Below are positions 35,121 to 48,570 of a stretch of DNA of 64,000 bases, piece after piece. This DNA is from Lycocorax pyrrhopterus obiensis (taxonomy: Eukaryota; Chordata; Aves; Passeriformes; Paradisaeidae), in NCBI GenBank assembly GCA_014706295.1, contig JACSVZ010000006.1, positions 25,416,629-25,480,628 on the forward strand, read 5' to 3'. The stretch's first letter is position 1. Each line of letters opens with the position of its first letter. Made by a program: the position numbers and the translations under genes. The notes beneath the pieces are model-generated. The model was not told where the DNA came from, did not search any database, and saw only the letters and a list, made by a program, of their open reading frames with translations.

Positions 35121-36589
35121 GTATTTTTACTTTTTGCTACAGTCTCCAGCATGCAGTGGAGAACACAAGAACTGGAGTTATGATTTCATCATTTGATATA
35201 GCAAGAACTATGAGCCATAAAATCCTGGTTTCTATTTCCACTTATTGTCCAACAACCAATAGATATTAAGTATATGTGTGTGACTTACACTGGATATGCA
35301 TGTGTATTTTATCTCATACAGGCATATATGCTTTTATTTCTTCTGAGTTATGTGGACATGTTGCTAATGTATGAACATCAATGACATTTGCTAATTTAAA
35401 ATATTTCTGAAAGTTCCCCTAACACACTTAAGAGTTTATACATCACATGTAAGTTAATATGCTTATATGCACATCTCCAGTAGGGCCTAAATAGCCTGGG
35501 TTCATCCCTCCTGGTGTGTGAGACCAGAAAATGGGAGACTGAGATCAGAATGAAGTTACTTGGCATCAGCTAATCAGAAGTCAAGTACAGAGACCTACAA
35601 TTTTGATATACCAGGTACAAGGCAAAGTAGTCCTCTTACACTTTCCTATCGTAAGAATTAACTAAATAGCAAATTGAAAGTCCTCGCATAATTTCATGTT
35701 TAGTGGAGCAAATTCTCAAGTTTCAAAAATTTAATATTTTTTCCTATCAGGGAATCCATCTGTTTTCTTCAGAATTTGATATGGGAAAAAGTAAAATCAT
35801 AGAAATGTGATTTTCAGCCAGTCACCTACTCTCTATATATTAAATAGGTATGTTATAGGAAAAAAATAACAACAACAAACCAAAACAACAGAAAAAGAGA
35901 AAGAGCAGATCTTCAAAGTTAGGAGAATATCAAGCCACATTAAAATATGAGTCAGCGACAAGTCCCGTAGAGGTATTAACATTAAGCCAAAGCTATTTGG
36001 TTTACTGACAGATGTAATTAAATATGTAAATATATATTTATGTACACAATAATCCACATACACATATTTTGCACTGATTTTAGAAAAGTGTATTTTGTTT
36101 AAGGTAACCCTAACAAAATGTGTTTCATGTAAAAAAGCAAAACTCATAGCAGATAATGTAGCCCCCAAATCCCTCTTATTAAACTTATTGCTCTCTTTCT
36201 TAGACACCTGTGGTCATTATTAAACACTGTCAACTTTGCATAATACTTGCTGGCATTTTTTTTAGTATTCATCAAGGAAAAAAAGAACTATTTGCTTCTC
36301 TTTTCTGTTTTCTGCTCTAAGGTCTTTAATCATTTACCATCTTCTCTATTGACATTTGAGGATGAGTTTTAAATATTTCTGCTTATACATACACAGCTCT
36401 AGGAAAAAAAGCACTGTGCTGCATGCAATTTTCCATCCACAGTTACTTGTAAGTCTTCCTAGTACAGTTGATTAAGAACCAATTAGCTGCCTGCCTGAAA
36501 ATCCTGTAGACACAGATTTACATTAATTGGTGTCATAGATGTTGTGTAAAAAAACAGAAAATTAAAAAAAATAAAAATCCTAGAGTCAC
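35121..36589. other. Unique AT-rich DNA, no gene seen
   Basis: No repeat family recognised. An A/C-rich run lies at 35860-35893. A 124-codon minus-strand frame at 35833-36207 is rich in hydrophobic and low-complexity residues, has no recognisable domain, and is taken as chance. Confidence 0.55.
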
Positions 36590-36690
36590 AGGATCATAGA
36601 ATCCTTTAGGTTGGGAAAGATCTCTGAGTCCAAGTGCTAACCTAGCACTGCCAAGTCCACCAATAAACCATGTCCCTCAGCACCAAGCAT
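36590..36690 (-). mobile_element. CR1 LINE, very short 3' end
   Basis: About 100 bases of antisense CR1 3' end: GGATCATAGAATCCTTTAGG, TTGGGAAAGATCTCTGAGTCC, then CTAGCACTGCCAAGTCCACC and AAACCATGTCCCTCAGCACC. The copy is extremely 5'-truncated, with everything upstream of the 3' non-coding block missing. Confidence 0.9.
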
Positions 36691-39600
36691 TACAATTATA
36701 TAATTACTGAATTGTAAGCCGTTGCAGAGGACTGCAGTACCTTCAGCAAAGGAATACACCACAAATCACTGAATTCTGTACTGTTTTCAGTCTAAGACAC
36801 TTTTTTGGAATTGTGAGCAAACCAGTCTTGAAAACACAGGGATGTTTTCTCTGTTGCTGAGCAGTGCTTACACAGTGTCAAAGCCTTTTTGTTTTTTAGG
36901 GTTGACTGGGGGTGCACAGGAGGTTGGAAGGTGACACAAACAGGAAAGCTGAACCCAAATGCAACAAAATATGGCATTGTGCTTAGCAATAAAATACGGG
37001 GGGAAGAAGAAGGGAGTTTTGGCATTTGTCTTCCTAAATAACCACTACATGTGAAGAAGCTCTGCTTTCCTGGAAATGGTTAAACCTCTGCCTGCCAGTA
37101 GGAAGAAATAAACAAATTCCTTAATATTTCTTTGCTTGCATGTTTGGCTTTTGCTTTACCTGTCAAACTGCCTATATCTCAATCCACAACTTTTCTCACT
37201 TTACCCTTGATAATCTCTGCCCCACTGCACTGAGGGGATTGAGAGAGCAGCTATGTGGGGCTGAGTTGCCTTACAGGTTTAAACGATGACAATTATAAAT
37301 TGAGCTCCCTAGATTAATATTGATTTGAAATCAGTGATCTATTGCATAGTGCTGAAACAAGATGCTACCTCCCCTCCTCCCCACATCAGTCTATACAAAA
37401 AAAATTGTTTGAGAATATCAGAATTCAATTAATTTTAACAAGGTACAATTCAGAATGTAGTGTGGGAAAACATATATTCTTTAAGCAATGGAAGCTGTGA
37501 TAATTTCCAACTTTAAAGAAAATGCTAATTCTTAATTAGCTTTTTTCTCAACTGATGAAATGCTAGATATTGGTTTTTTATACTAACTCCTAAGCTTAAT
37601 GAGAAACTCTCATTAAATATTTGTTTCCTAGAATTTCTGAGTTTGTTTCTTATTTACCTTATTTCATACATTATGGTTAGCAGTTAGCATTTCCTCGAAG
37701 TGTAAAACACCATAACGAGAATGGGGTTCATAAATGGAAATAGTTTACTGAATCCTACAGTGCACAGGCAGGAAAAATTCTCCCTGAAGTTCCCTTTGTT
37801 CTTTCATCATAATGCTCTGATTCTGAAAACTTCATTAACTTCAACATTTTTTAGACTTATTATCCCAATAAGGATAAAAAACTCAAAATAAAAATGCCAG
37901 TGGGATTTAATGTTAAATGTGTGTGTAAGTACATTCCAGAAAAAAACAAGAAAGACATTGTGCATTTTCAGTGTTGGGTCCCATTTCCTTACCTTAGATG
38001 TAAGTATCATGCCAAAATTCTTGTGTCAAATGGGTAAATTATAGCACATAATATCTGATTAATCTATGTACAAGATGATTCATTTGGCTGACACTAAAAC
38101 TTCCTGTCTTCTAGAGGAGAACAATCCTGTTTCATATAGGAGATTTGAAATTACAATGAACCACATAGGATTTCACTCTACTGATTACTAGATTACAAAT
38201 TTGAAAGCAATTAACAGATTTCAGTATGAATTAAAATTAACCCCTTAAACACGGTAGCTTTGTATCACTATGCATCACAGACAGATGATTTTATACAACT
38301 ACTGCGGAAATAATGGAATATAAAACTAAACCTACCAGCTGCACTTACACAGCAAATACACTTCTTTCTGCTTGCTTTATTTGCCTTAGGAGCACCAGGA
38401 TAGCCAGCACAATATCATTTTCTGTCAAACTACGCCTCATAGTCTCAGACGGTATTTTATAAATAGATAGACAAGAGTAGATGTCACAGAGGTAGTCTTT
38501 TAATCTGCTAAACTAGCTAGATGAAATTAATTTCCAGGTGTACTTAAAACTTGTGCAATTGATAGTAAGATAATTGCAATTTTCATTTTGTTTAAATGAA
38601 AAAAACCACTTCTGATTTCAGAAAATTAATTAATTTTGGCACTGCAGTTGAGTTTAGAAAGACTATACAAAGCCAAGAATTTTAAGCATATTCATACCTA
38701 TATTTTTACTGCTTTGGAAATAAATACTTGTTACATGGTTGCCAAAAATACTGTGCCTATTCATATTGTGTTGTGCAAGTTCTTTGATGTCTTCTTTCTA
38801 AGTCTACACACAGGAGCATTTATTAATATCACAGTCGCTGTCAGAAAGGAATGCATGAAAATGACTTTGTCTGAACCTAATGATACTGTTCACAAGTTCA
38901 CAGTTGGATGCGTGTGCCTCCATAGGGCTGAGATCTAAACCAAATTTTCACTGTTTAAATAGATTGAAAAGCAGCTATATGGAGACTCTGGCATGAAAAT
39001 GTTTTCTTCTGTAACTCTGGCTCCTTGAAGCAAGGCTAAATGATCACTCTGGAATATTTCTTGACTTTCCTAAAAGAACAATCCCAGAATCCTAGCTGTG
39101 CCTGATACTTCGAGAAGCAAAGGAAGTTATCAGAGTCAAGCTCAATCAGAAGAGAGTGAGTTCCACTCCAAGTTTCAATTTAATCTAAATTCCTGCTAAT
39201 TATTTTTTTTTCAAATTATGAAAGAGGAAGTCCTATAGTAAAACCAGGGCAGGGGTTATGGAACAACACAAATTACTGAGATACCTTGTTATTAAAGGCA
39301 CAAAAGAGTTTATAACTTCTGTTGTGTATTTACTGCCTGCTATTGTAAAGAACTCGACTTCTGAGTTCTAGGCATAACTGTAATACTAGGCTTTTAAAAT
39401 TCCTGTGACTATGATGCCATTACTTGCAAAAATACTTTTGCAAACACTGTATATTCACAAGTGTATAAGTCTCCAGATACATCAGGAGGGATCTATTAAG
39501 AAAGATAAGAGCAAGAAGCCACATAGGAGACTCAAAAAAATGCATACATCAAAAAAACTCTCAAATGCAGTACGTGGATTCTCAGATGTGAAGAGAAGCT

Positions 39601-41135
39601 TTCTCAACGTGATTAGAGAAACAAAGTCATTCGGAAGGTCTGCCATATAGAAAAATAAGGCTAAAATGATTGGGTTTCTGCAAGTAGGTGATACTTTGAT
39701 CCTCAAGAAATCACAGAGCTCAACTCGAATTCATATCTAAATTATGATTGACTTGAGGGGGATGGCACGCCTAAGAAATGCAATATGCAACTAGGTTTTC
39801 ATTATTTGTCCAGAATCTTATATATTTTCTTTGAAATTACCTCAAAAAGTATTACATTCTATGGACAAAAGCCAGTTTAGTGGTACTATGCATTATTATT
39901 TTTCATAGCTGCCAGAAGGCAACCCATTAACAACATAGATAATTAGATTGGCTTGGCAAAATTCATGGAGATAACCATGAAATGGGTGGATATGAAGCTG
40001 ACATCAACTGGAAGAAGAGGCATGGACTTGCTACTCAATAGACAGTGTTCTTGGGAAGCTGTAAGAGGCCTTGAAGCAGTATTAACCTTATAATAAAACA
40101 AATAATGTTACTATATTTAAATACTATTTCAAGAAAGGATTTCTTAAAATCCATGTTTTCTGTTCAGGTGGTAGCTCTATGCACTCCTGGTCAGTGTCAG
40201 AAAACCTCATTCCTGAGAGGTAGTAACTTCGTGCCTGCAGACTCTAGTATGTACACTGGAGGCCTTAAACAGCAAGCCCCAGAATAAAAGCTGTGACTTT
40301 TCTGTCTTCCACCTCCTGCAGGATGGGATCAAATTGGCAGAATTATTGTCACTTCTGTTCCTCATCATGCCACTTTTGGCTCTTCAGTTATCTTTTTCTC
40401 TGCAGTTAAACTTAACTCAGCAACTGCCCATATGTAAAGTTTTAACAGAAATGTTCTCATTATGTACCAGAAATCTTTAAGCACTTGATAAGGAATGAGT
40501 GGGAAACAGCAAGCAGAGAATTTTCCTTGGCTATGTTTTCCTGGGGTATGTTTTCCCTCAGTTTTTGATGTGAGCTAGAGGCTTTATTCAAAGCATCATA
40601 TTTCATAGCTGTTTAGTGCCTGATGGATCCTGCCTATGGGCTTGTTTAATCTCTTTTTGAGGTCATATTCTTGAGCTTCACAACATTCTCTAGCAAAAAA
40701 ATGAAATGACACATTGGGTGAAAAATGCTTCATCTTATTACTGGTTTAAACCTGATACATAATAATTTGATTTTAAACCCACTGGTTCTTGAGCTATCAG
40801 AGTTATTAATCACCCACTTCCTACCTTCTCCTTGCCATTTGTGATTCACATATTCTCCACTGACTTGCTTTTTTTTCTTTACCAGATTCAAGTACCTAAA
40901 TTTGTCTAACTGTTCTAACCTGTGTGTTTAAAACATTTAGTGCTTCCTACCAATTTTTCTGATACTTTCAGTCTTTCGATGACTTTAGATTACTCAGTGT
41001 CATTTTGAATTAACATTTAGAAAGCTACACAGGGTGATCTCTGCATCTTTTTCTTGTCCATGATGGCTGATGTATAGCTCATCATGGTTCATGTGTAGTT
41101 TCAGTTGGTTTACATCCTTCGTTTGCGTTCTTTCA
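36691..41135. other. Unique AT-rich DNA, no gene seen
   Basis: No gene or repeat family recognised. A GCTAATT/AATTAGC palindrome lies at 37524-37540. A minus-strand donor-like CTAAG|GTAAGG lies near 37995, without a convincing exon behind it. A 100-codon plus-strand frame at 38636-38938 has no recognisable domain. Confidence 0.55.
37524..37540. promoter_or_regulatory. Palindromic paired-homeodomain-type site
   Basis: GCTAATT CTT AATTAGC has two perfect 7-base arms around a 3-base centre. Two TAAT cores in opposite orientation, five bases apart, match the general architecture of dimeric homeodomain sites. Such sites arise often by chance in AT-rich DNA, and no target gene is visible. Confidence 0.2.
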
Positions 41136-41236
41136 GATCAAAGAAGAGCAATGAAGCTGGTGAAGGGTCTGGACCACAACACTCACAAGGAGCATCTGGG
41201 GGAGCTGGGGTTGTTTAGCCTGGAGAAAAGGAGGCA
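41136..41236 (+). mobile_element. CR1 LINE fragment, truncated at both ends
   Basis: About 100 bases from the end of CR1 ORF2: GAAGCTGGTGAAGGGTCTGG, then GGGGGAGCTGGGGTTGTTTA and GCCTGGAGAAAAGGAGGC. Reading forward, this encodes the conserved KLVKGL and [10 protein letters not shown] blocks. The sequence then leaves the family, and neither the remaining ORF2 end nor the 3' tail follows. Confidence 0.9.
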
Positions 41237-44200
41237 GCAATAAGGAAGCATTTAAAAAAAATCTTAGAAAATTTTACTATTCAAGCACGCGTGCATTCTG
41301 TATTCCAGAAGGCAAGGTGATCCCATAATAAGGGACAAGCTATGGCATTTATCTGTTTTCAAGGAAAGTGACTTCCAAGAGGACCCATTTGAAAACAGAT
41401 CCACAGTATACACTTCACAGCATGAGGACATCTTTCTAATATTGTTCAGTAGGCACATCTTAAATCATCAGATAAGCTGCTATCTTTTTCTATAATTGCG
41501 TGAAAAGCCAGGACTGTTGTTGCAGAGCAGAAAACCAAAGCAAGTGGTGCTCCAGAACCTTCACCAAAAAACTCATTAGTTTTACAGGGTCTTTACCTAA
41601 ATGTAAAATACAGGCACAGAGCAGAATTTATAGAATTGTTTAGCTAACTTAGAACTCTAAATTCACATTAATTCAAAATAATGTGAAATTGCTATAGACA
41701 CTATCTTTAAATAACAGAATAAAAATTATACAAAAAAATTGCACTAATGGAAAAAATCGGCAGCAAGCTCTTTTTTTTTAACTTTTCTATGTCTGTTCTA
41801 TGACAATGAGCTCAGCACCACGAAGTCATGTCAAAAGGCTTCAACTTTCAAAGAGAAATAAACACTGAAGAAGACACTATGGTATGACAAACATATATGT
41901 TGCTCTGCTAGGCAAAACAGAGCTCCCCTGCACACTAAAAGAAAGGACAACTCCTTTTAATTCATTCTTCCTTTCTTCTTTTCTCTCCATAATGTTGATG
42001 AGGACAGTGAAGTTCAGTTCTTGAAAACAAAGTCATGCTGTATCTCAATCATTCCCAGAAAACCTGTGTTATAATCAGGTTAAACCTTCTGCTGACTGTA
42101 ACCTACACAGCTTCACTTACGGGGCACAGAATAGAGGGGAATTATTCATTTAAATGATGCCTTAAATTTTTTTGCAACCTACTTTGTTTATAAATATTAC
42201 TGAAGTTTGCACTGCTGCTTCTAGACATGAAAATTATGACACCAAAGTCAGCATCTTCATTTCGGTAACAATATTCTTCACAGTGCTTGCAACAGGGTTA
42301 ATAATACATGATTCTGAACTATAAAAAATTTAACAGCATAGAATCAACACTGATAATACAAACCAAATAAAATTGAAACAAAATTAATTAAACTAACTTC
42401 TTTTTTTACAGTAGAACACAGTTCAATTTACTTAATTTAGTCACAAAAAATCTCAGATCATAATTAAATTTATATCTTTTTAAAATTATGACTACATATG
42501 AGGAGCGGAGTAAACAAGAAAAAAAGAAAGCTCTTACTGAATCCCAAGAAAACAATGCAAAGGTTTGGGTTTATTCAATTATTCGCTTCTTTTTATAATA
42601 GCATGATCAAAGCTGAACTCTAAAAAACTGACTCTATAGAAACAGGATTTTTAATTTTGATTTTTACAGTGACTGACTTAAATATCAAATTCATAACATT
42701 TTTTATTAATTAATCCCCTCTTAGGTCATCTCCTCCATTCAGTAATTCAGTCAGGAATTCATTCACACCAATCCAGGTGAATACTTAGCACACTTTAAGC
42801 TTTTAAAAGTCAGTCTCAACATTTCCTTCTTACACTCTTTAATAAGTGGTAGAAAGGTTTGCAGAGTCAAATGTTTGCTTTCCCTCTGCACTCCAAATTC
42901 TCTTGTACCAGCACAGCTTCAAAAGAGAAGGTGAACTATCTCTGAACTTGAAGAGATGGGATGGATCTGAAATGAAAATTAGTAATGAGTTGTCAATAGA
43001 ACAGAATTTTTAAAAATATGGATATTTGACTGAGAATGTGTTTAATACACCAATTAGGAGATTTTTTTGTGTCTATGCTATTACACATTACATTACAAAT
43101 ATGCTTTTTTTGCTAAGAGCTGCAACTCAAAAATTATTATCTGCATTCTGTAGGCACTACAATAACCAGCAGAAGTGTAATTTTGTTCAAAGCTCCCACA
43201 GAGGCCTGGGGTTTGGTTCTCCTCACCCTGTTCCCACTGCTTTGCCTTTTTATATTTTCCCTGTAGTGTGCAGAACCAACATCAAGAAAGGTTAATTCCT
43301 ACAAAAAATTTAAGTGCTACCAATCTACTCTTGGCTGGAAAACCACTATAAGAGTTCATACACTGCATCAGCTTACTTGGCAGAAATAATGAGAATATCT
43401 GGCACTTACTAAATGTTAAGAATAGGTCAACTTCCTCCTTAAAACAAAAAGCATTGACCCTCAAAGAACCATGGAGCTGATGGACAGCCTGGAAACCTTT
43501 ACATTCTTTTATTTCATCTCTCTTTCTCTCTTAAGAACCAGCAGATATAGTGTATTAAATTCATAGTGCTAAATTCCTACATTTTATAGAGGATTTAGGC
43601 CACAAGACTTGCTGTTTAGAGTCAGAAAGTGCCTCTAGGGAGTATGATGGATCTCTTGACTACCCACAATGACTGACTCCTGCTCACTTATTAATCATTA
43701 CAGGTGCTTACCTTGTAAGAATGGTAGCTAAGATCTTTAAAGGTAGCAGTTAAAAAAGTACGTTTAAAGCTACTTATACCAGGTACACACACCAATTTCT
43801 CAAGTTGTCAATAGTAGCTGATCTTAATAACAGAAAATTGATTTAAAAGGGGGAATAAAAAGGTTGTCGTTTGAAATGAAAATGTGTTCCAGATTTTTCT
43901 GCCAATCTCATTTTCAAGGAATAAAATAAAGCTTCAATATTCAGAATTACGTGTCTGTACCCTTTTTGAAAGGGCAGATTTTTGTTGCACGGAAGTAATC
44001 TGGCATTTTTTGTTAACTTGAATTTCATCAGAATCAGAAGAACTCCAAACCCTGCCTCTCCCTCTCTCCCCCTTCCAGTTCCATTTATTCTGCAAGAACT
44101 TTCTGCCTCATACATAGCATTTTGCATGTATGCAAAATTGCATCTTAATTTTTTTAACAAAACAAAAATCACATCTCTGAGGTAAGAATAAAGCAACTTT

Positions 44201-45009
44201 AATTCATGTCCTAACAGGTCAAGTAAGAATCAGCACAAACTCAGCAGTGAACATCTAATCCTAGATAATGATTAAATAATTCTATTAAATTAGATACCCT
44301 TGAATTGTTAGTGGTCTAAAATGATGCTCTTATGAACAATTTTGGCCCATGTTTTCTTACAGAAATTCCCTATCACGTATCTGACTTGAACACACCTCAG
44401 GAAATGTATGCCTGTATTTCTTGACAAGTCTTAAGGTTTTCCTGCCTGGCTGAGAAAGTTCTTTCTGTCAGTGTTGAAAATACTCAATCTTTTTCTAACA
44501 GTCCTGACTAGAAGAAGATTACATGATTTTTCTGTACTAAACCTATTATGCTAACTTTTTGCATCGTTCACACCTCCCTTTTTAAAAGCTTTCCAAAGCC
44601 TGGCCAATACACACTGTTCTTGCCAAAGTTACTAGATATTCAGAAATACAAATGATTTACTTTAGCCCCACAGTCTTCTACTTCAAACAGCTGAGATCTG
44701 TTCTCACACTGCCTTATGCAGATGTCAATGCAGTGTCTGAGCTGATGTGCACAATGGGTCCAGACCCCACCTCACATAAGAGGTGTTACCAGTACCTCTC
44801 TCCCAGAAGTCTACTCTTCCACCCTTCCACACTCCATCCACCCCCTCTCCTTGAAATCTTTGAATTTTACTTCCTTTTCTATTCAGTGCTATCCCTCTTT
44901 TTCACTTTATCAGGAAGATTTTTATAATCTCTAGAGCATGTACTTTAGAACCTTACATGAACACAGGAGCAAGAAATGCATCAACTTTCCAGGGACACAG
45001 ATCCCACCT
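41237..45009. other. Unique AT-rich DNA, no gene seen
   Basis: No repeat family recognised; contains the candidate exon at 44079-44181. Open frames such as 43843-44196 (minus) and 44652-44927 (plus) have no recognisable domain or start context. Confidence 0.5.
44079..44181 (+). other. Candidate plus-strand exon with strong splice sites
   Basis: The acceptor is preceded by a near-ideal pyrimidine tract (CCTCTCCCTCTCTCCCCCTTCCAG, AG at 44077-44078). The donor CTGAG|GTAAGA (GT at 44182) is also strong. The 103 bases between are open in one frame only, which contains PFILQELSASYIAFCMYAK; the other two frames have stops. The peptide is not recognised, and a non-coding transcript exon is equally possible. 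This is the best single splice-site pair seen in the window. Confidence 0.3.
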
Positions 45010-45538
45010 GTCGTTTGCCCTCGTGAGACTGCACCTGGAGCTCTGCTGTCTTCAGCACAAGAAAGATGAGGACCTGTTAGAGCAGGTGCAGAGGAACCCA
45101 TGAAGATGCTCAGAGGGCTGGGACACCTCTCATATGAAGGCAAGCTGAGAGAGCTGGAGTCGTTCAGCCTGGAGAAGAGAAGGCTTCAGGGAGACCTCAT
45201 TAAGGCCTTCTAATACCTTAAGGGGTCTTATAAAAAGGGAGAGGGACATTTTATATAGGCAGGTAGTGACAGGATAAGGGGTAATGGTTTAAAACCAAAA
45301 GAGGGCAGGATTAGATTAGATATTACGAAGAAATTCTTTATTCAGAAGGTGGTGAGTCACAGGCACAAGTTGCCCAGAGAAGTTATGGATGCTCAGTCCC
45401 TGGAAGTGCTCAAGCCAGGTTGGATGGGGCCCTGAGTAACCTAGTCTAGCAGCGGGTATTCCTGCATATGGCAGCGGGGCTGGAACTTGATGATCTTTAA
45501 GGTCCCTTCCAACTCAAACCATTCTATGATTCCCCGAT
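45010..45538 (+). mobile_element. CR1 LINE, 5'-truncated 3' end
   Basis: A fairly complete CR1 3' portion in forward orientation: GAGACTGCACCTGGAGCTC, AGCACAAGAAAGATGAGGAC, GCTGAGAGAGCTGGAGTCG and TTCAGCCTGGAGAAGAGAAG. These are followed by the 3' non-coding block (TAACCTAGTCTAGCAG) and the family end AAGGTCCCTTCCAACTC and CCATTCTATGATTCC. It can be laid block by block beside the copies at 3421 and 19987, so it serves as the internal reference for their deletions. Stops in all frames exclude a product. Confidence 0.95.
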
Positions 45539-48373
45539 TTTATAACTCTCCACTTACTTGTTTGAGTCACCCTACCGACTTCTTGCCTCAGTATTTGCCC
45601 TCCCTGGGTTTGGAGCTTTATTTTTTCTGCTCTTCAGTTGGTTGTTACTGGTTTGACGTATTACTTCAAGCGTCCTCAAAGATTTTTACAGGCCTTAAAT
45701 TTCAGATTTACAGTATTTTGTAATTCTGTAACCTGTTTTTATAGTGTTGGCCTGAATGCAACAGCGCAGGAGACCGCGATCAGGCAGAACCTGGCTGACA
45801 GGTGTGAAGCTCTGCACTAGTGCTGCAGCCCCTTCATGTGGTTGTAGAACTAGGAGAAGGATGAGGAACTCCTGATCACAAACCAGGGTTTACTGTTCCT
45901 TATCATGGTGATATAATCAATGTGTCAGCTTATGTGTGCTGACAGCTCCTGGTGATAACCTAGCAGCAATGCAAAATCACAAGTAGCTTAATCTTTTAAT
46001 GAAGTAAGGTACGGTTATAAATACACATTTGCTAATTAAAAGATAAAAAGAGGACTTTTATGTAAAAACCACTCATTGATACAACTATACTAAAAAAAAA
46101 AGTCACACCATTAACTGGCATTTATCCTAATAGAACTGTTTTGGCAAAGATCAGAATTTTGCTTACAATATATCATTTCTGTGGAGATTTAACCATCTTT
46201 TTATATTTTTGGTGACTTTTTTTTTTTGTTATTTAACACAAATACTAAAAAGATTTCATTCTCCTTTGTCTGAGGTTTTATCTTTCCTTTTTTTATCGCT
46301 TACTGCCATCTGAAACCAGCATTCTTACATACTTTTATAGCACAAAACTTCCAGAGGGCTGTTTTTCAAAATATATGAATCAAATATACCATGTAGATAC
46401 ATTTTCGTAAAAAGATGGCATCCACATTTCTTGGAAATATTACATTATCTTTCTCTTTCTTTTGTTCTCCTTTCTTTCTTTGTTCGGCTTTGTTGCATTG
46501 TGTATACGCCTGGCTGCGCCTTTCTTTTTTGTGGGTAGTGAATTCCAGCAGCACCCCTGAAAGAAAACTCAGAATCTTGAATGCTACTTCAAGTTAGCTT
46601 TTCGTGGAGTTGGTCTTCTCTACTGTCCTTCAAACTGACAGCTGAAAATGTATTATGAAACCCCAAATTACCTTTTCCCTCGTCTATTAAAACTACTTGT
46701 GGCAGCATCAGGGTTGTGCAAAGACACCGAGATAGTTCTGAAATCAAAGTCAAAATAAGCAGTTGACTAAGCTTTAGAAAAAATCACCACATAGTACAGA
46801 TTTTCTTGAAGGCAATAGATTTGTCACAAATTGTCTTCCCTCATGTTTAATACGGCGATGAAAATACACAGAACAGTCATGTCAGTAATATAAACAATCT
46901 AAAGTAGAGAAAAACACTAATTGAGAGACTTCAAATTATCTAGTATAACTTCAGGTGTAGGTTTGTCAACATAAGCAATAATGTTATTTTGTACTTATAT
47001 TTAGGATGCCCTTAAAATGTCCATTCAGGATCCATGATAGACTTACTGTACTTTAAAAAATTTACCAGGATTCAGAATAGTAATCCTAGCAAGGAAGATT
47101 GCAATTTGATAAGTAGGACTCACAAACAGTAATTGAGAGGAAAATGCAAATAATAACCAGATCTTTTATTTTCTCATTCCCCTATCCAATATTGACTCAA
47201 TAAATGTCTCGGATATTCTTACCCACAAAATCTCCGTTTTACTGACATGCATGTAAATTGCTTGTTGAATCCTCTCCAGATAGTTAGAGACCAAGGAAGA
47301 ACAGACTCAAAATTAATCCCAGAGATACAAAGGACTCATGAGAGCAAACTACAAATAACTTAGTCTAAAGTTCATCATGTATCTATGTATTAAGCAAGTA
47401 GATTAGATAAGAAGAAGACATAAAGAAATCTCATATTATTGCAACATAAATGTAAGTTTCAGGTTTCTTCTGTGAGAGAAAAAAGAGCAGAAATTGTGCC
47501 ATCTCAATCCACAGTTCTTTGTACCAGCATTTTACCAGTTTTACAGAAGTACTTGTCTGAGTCAGTTGGTTCTGGTTAAGCCTGCTTCAAAACTCAAAAA
47601 TTGAAAAAGTCTCAGTTCCACATACTGTTGAAATTTCTTGTCTCTGGTGCTTTCTTGCTATATTATTTAACTCAGAGTGACTGATGACATGTCAGCTCGC
47701 ATTGTCTGTATGTCACTTGCTCATGTTCCTCTAAACTCCTGTAGATTTCTAATGCTTTATCAGTTGCTATACGAAGACCTACTAAGATTAACACCACACC
47801 GTAGGTTTTCATGTTGATTAGCAGCAAACTCACATTCATTTCATTTTGTGTACTGCCATTTCCATAAAAAGGACAGAATTAGTGAACTAGATTAGTACAA
47901 GTTTCTCTGCTAGAGCCAGTAAAAGTTCTTCAAAGGAAATTGCTGTTCTTCCAACCTCTTGTCCTTCATTGAAGTGATCAGCAAGTACGTGGGAATCTGC
48001 TTTGCATAACCTACTGGGGCTCTTGAGGAAAACTAATCAGCCATGGCATAAAAAAGGTCCTAGTATAAATAAAAAAGATTCTAAGAGAGTGGAAGCAGAT
48101 AATCAGTTGTAGTGGGTGTAGTTTCTTAAGAAAGGAAGCTGACAGTGAAGATGCAGACAGGCACCTGCGGAGTCCTGTGCTGTTCAAAGCGTCCAAAACT
48201 GGTCTGGGAAAGTAAGGAGTAAGCCTAAATTTTGATGGTGACACAAAAGTTATTAATGTTAAAATATATATGTAGCTATATTAGTGTTATAACAGCATGA
48301 AAGTTGTAGTTGAGACAAGAACTAACTGCAGAATTGCAGAAAGCCCTTATGAGACAAACTGTGGGATAAATAT
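45539..48373. other. Unique AT-rich DNA, no gene seen
   Basis: A locally GC-richer patch with CpG dinucleotides lies at 45750-45840 and falls outside any family I recognise. T-rich runs lie near 46200-46230. No coding region is supported. Confidence 0.55.
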
Positions 48374-48570
48374 TATAGAATAATTTAGGTCGGAAAAAAC
48401 CTTTAAGATCATCAAGTCCAACCATCAGCCTGACACAACTAAACCCACAACTACATCATGTCTCTAAGAGCCACATCTCTACATCTTTTATCTAACTCCA
48501 GGGGAGGGGACTCCACCACTTCCCTGGGCAGCTTGTTCCAATGCCTGACAGCCATTTTGTTGAAGAAATT
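48374..48570 (-). mobile_element. CR1 LINE, short 3' end
   Basis: An antisense CR1 3' end: TAGAATAATTTAGGTCGG, CCTTTAAGATCATCAAGTCC, CAACTAAACCCACAACTACA, then GGGGAGGGGACTCCACCACT and CCCTGGGCAGCTTGTTCC. Read on the minus strand it still encodes the last residues of ORF2 ([13 protein letters not shown], ending LRDMM), with only the start missing. It is 5'-truncated to about 200 bases. The relative lack of damage suggests a younger insertion than the 21.5 kb copy. Confidence 0.93.

Noticed and set aside
35833..36207. 124-codon minus-strand frame
   Set aside because: Hydrophobic, low-complexity C-terminus coming from an A/C-rich run; no start context or domain.
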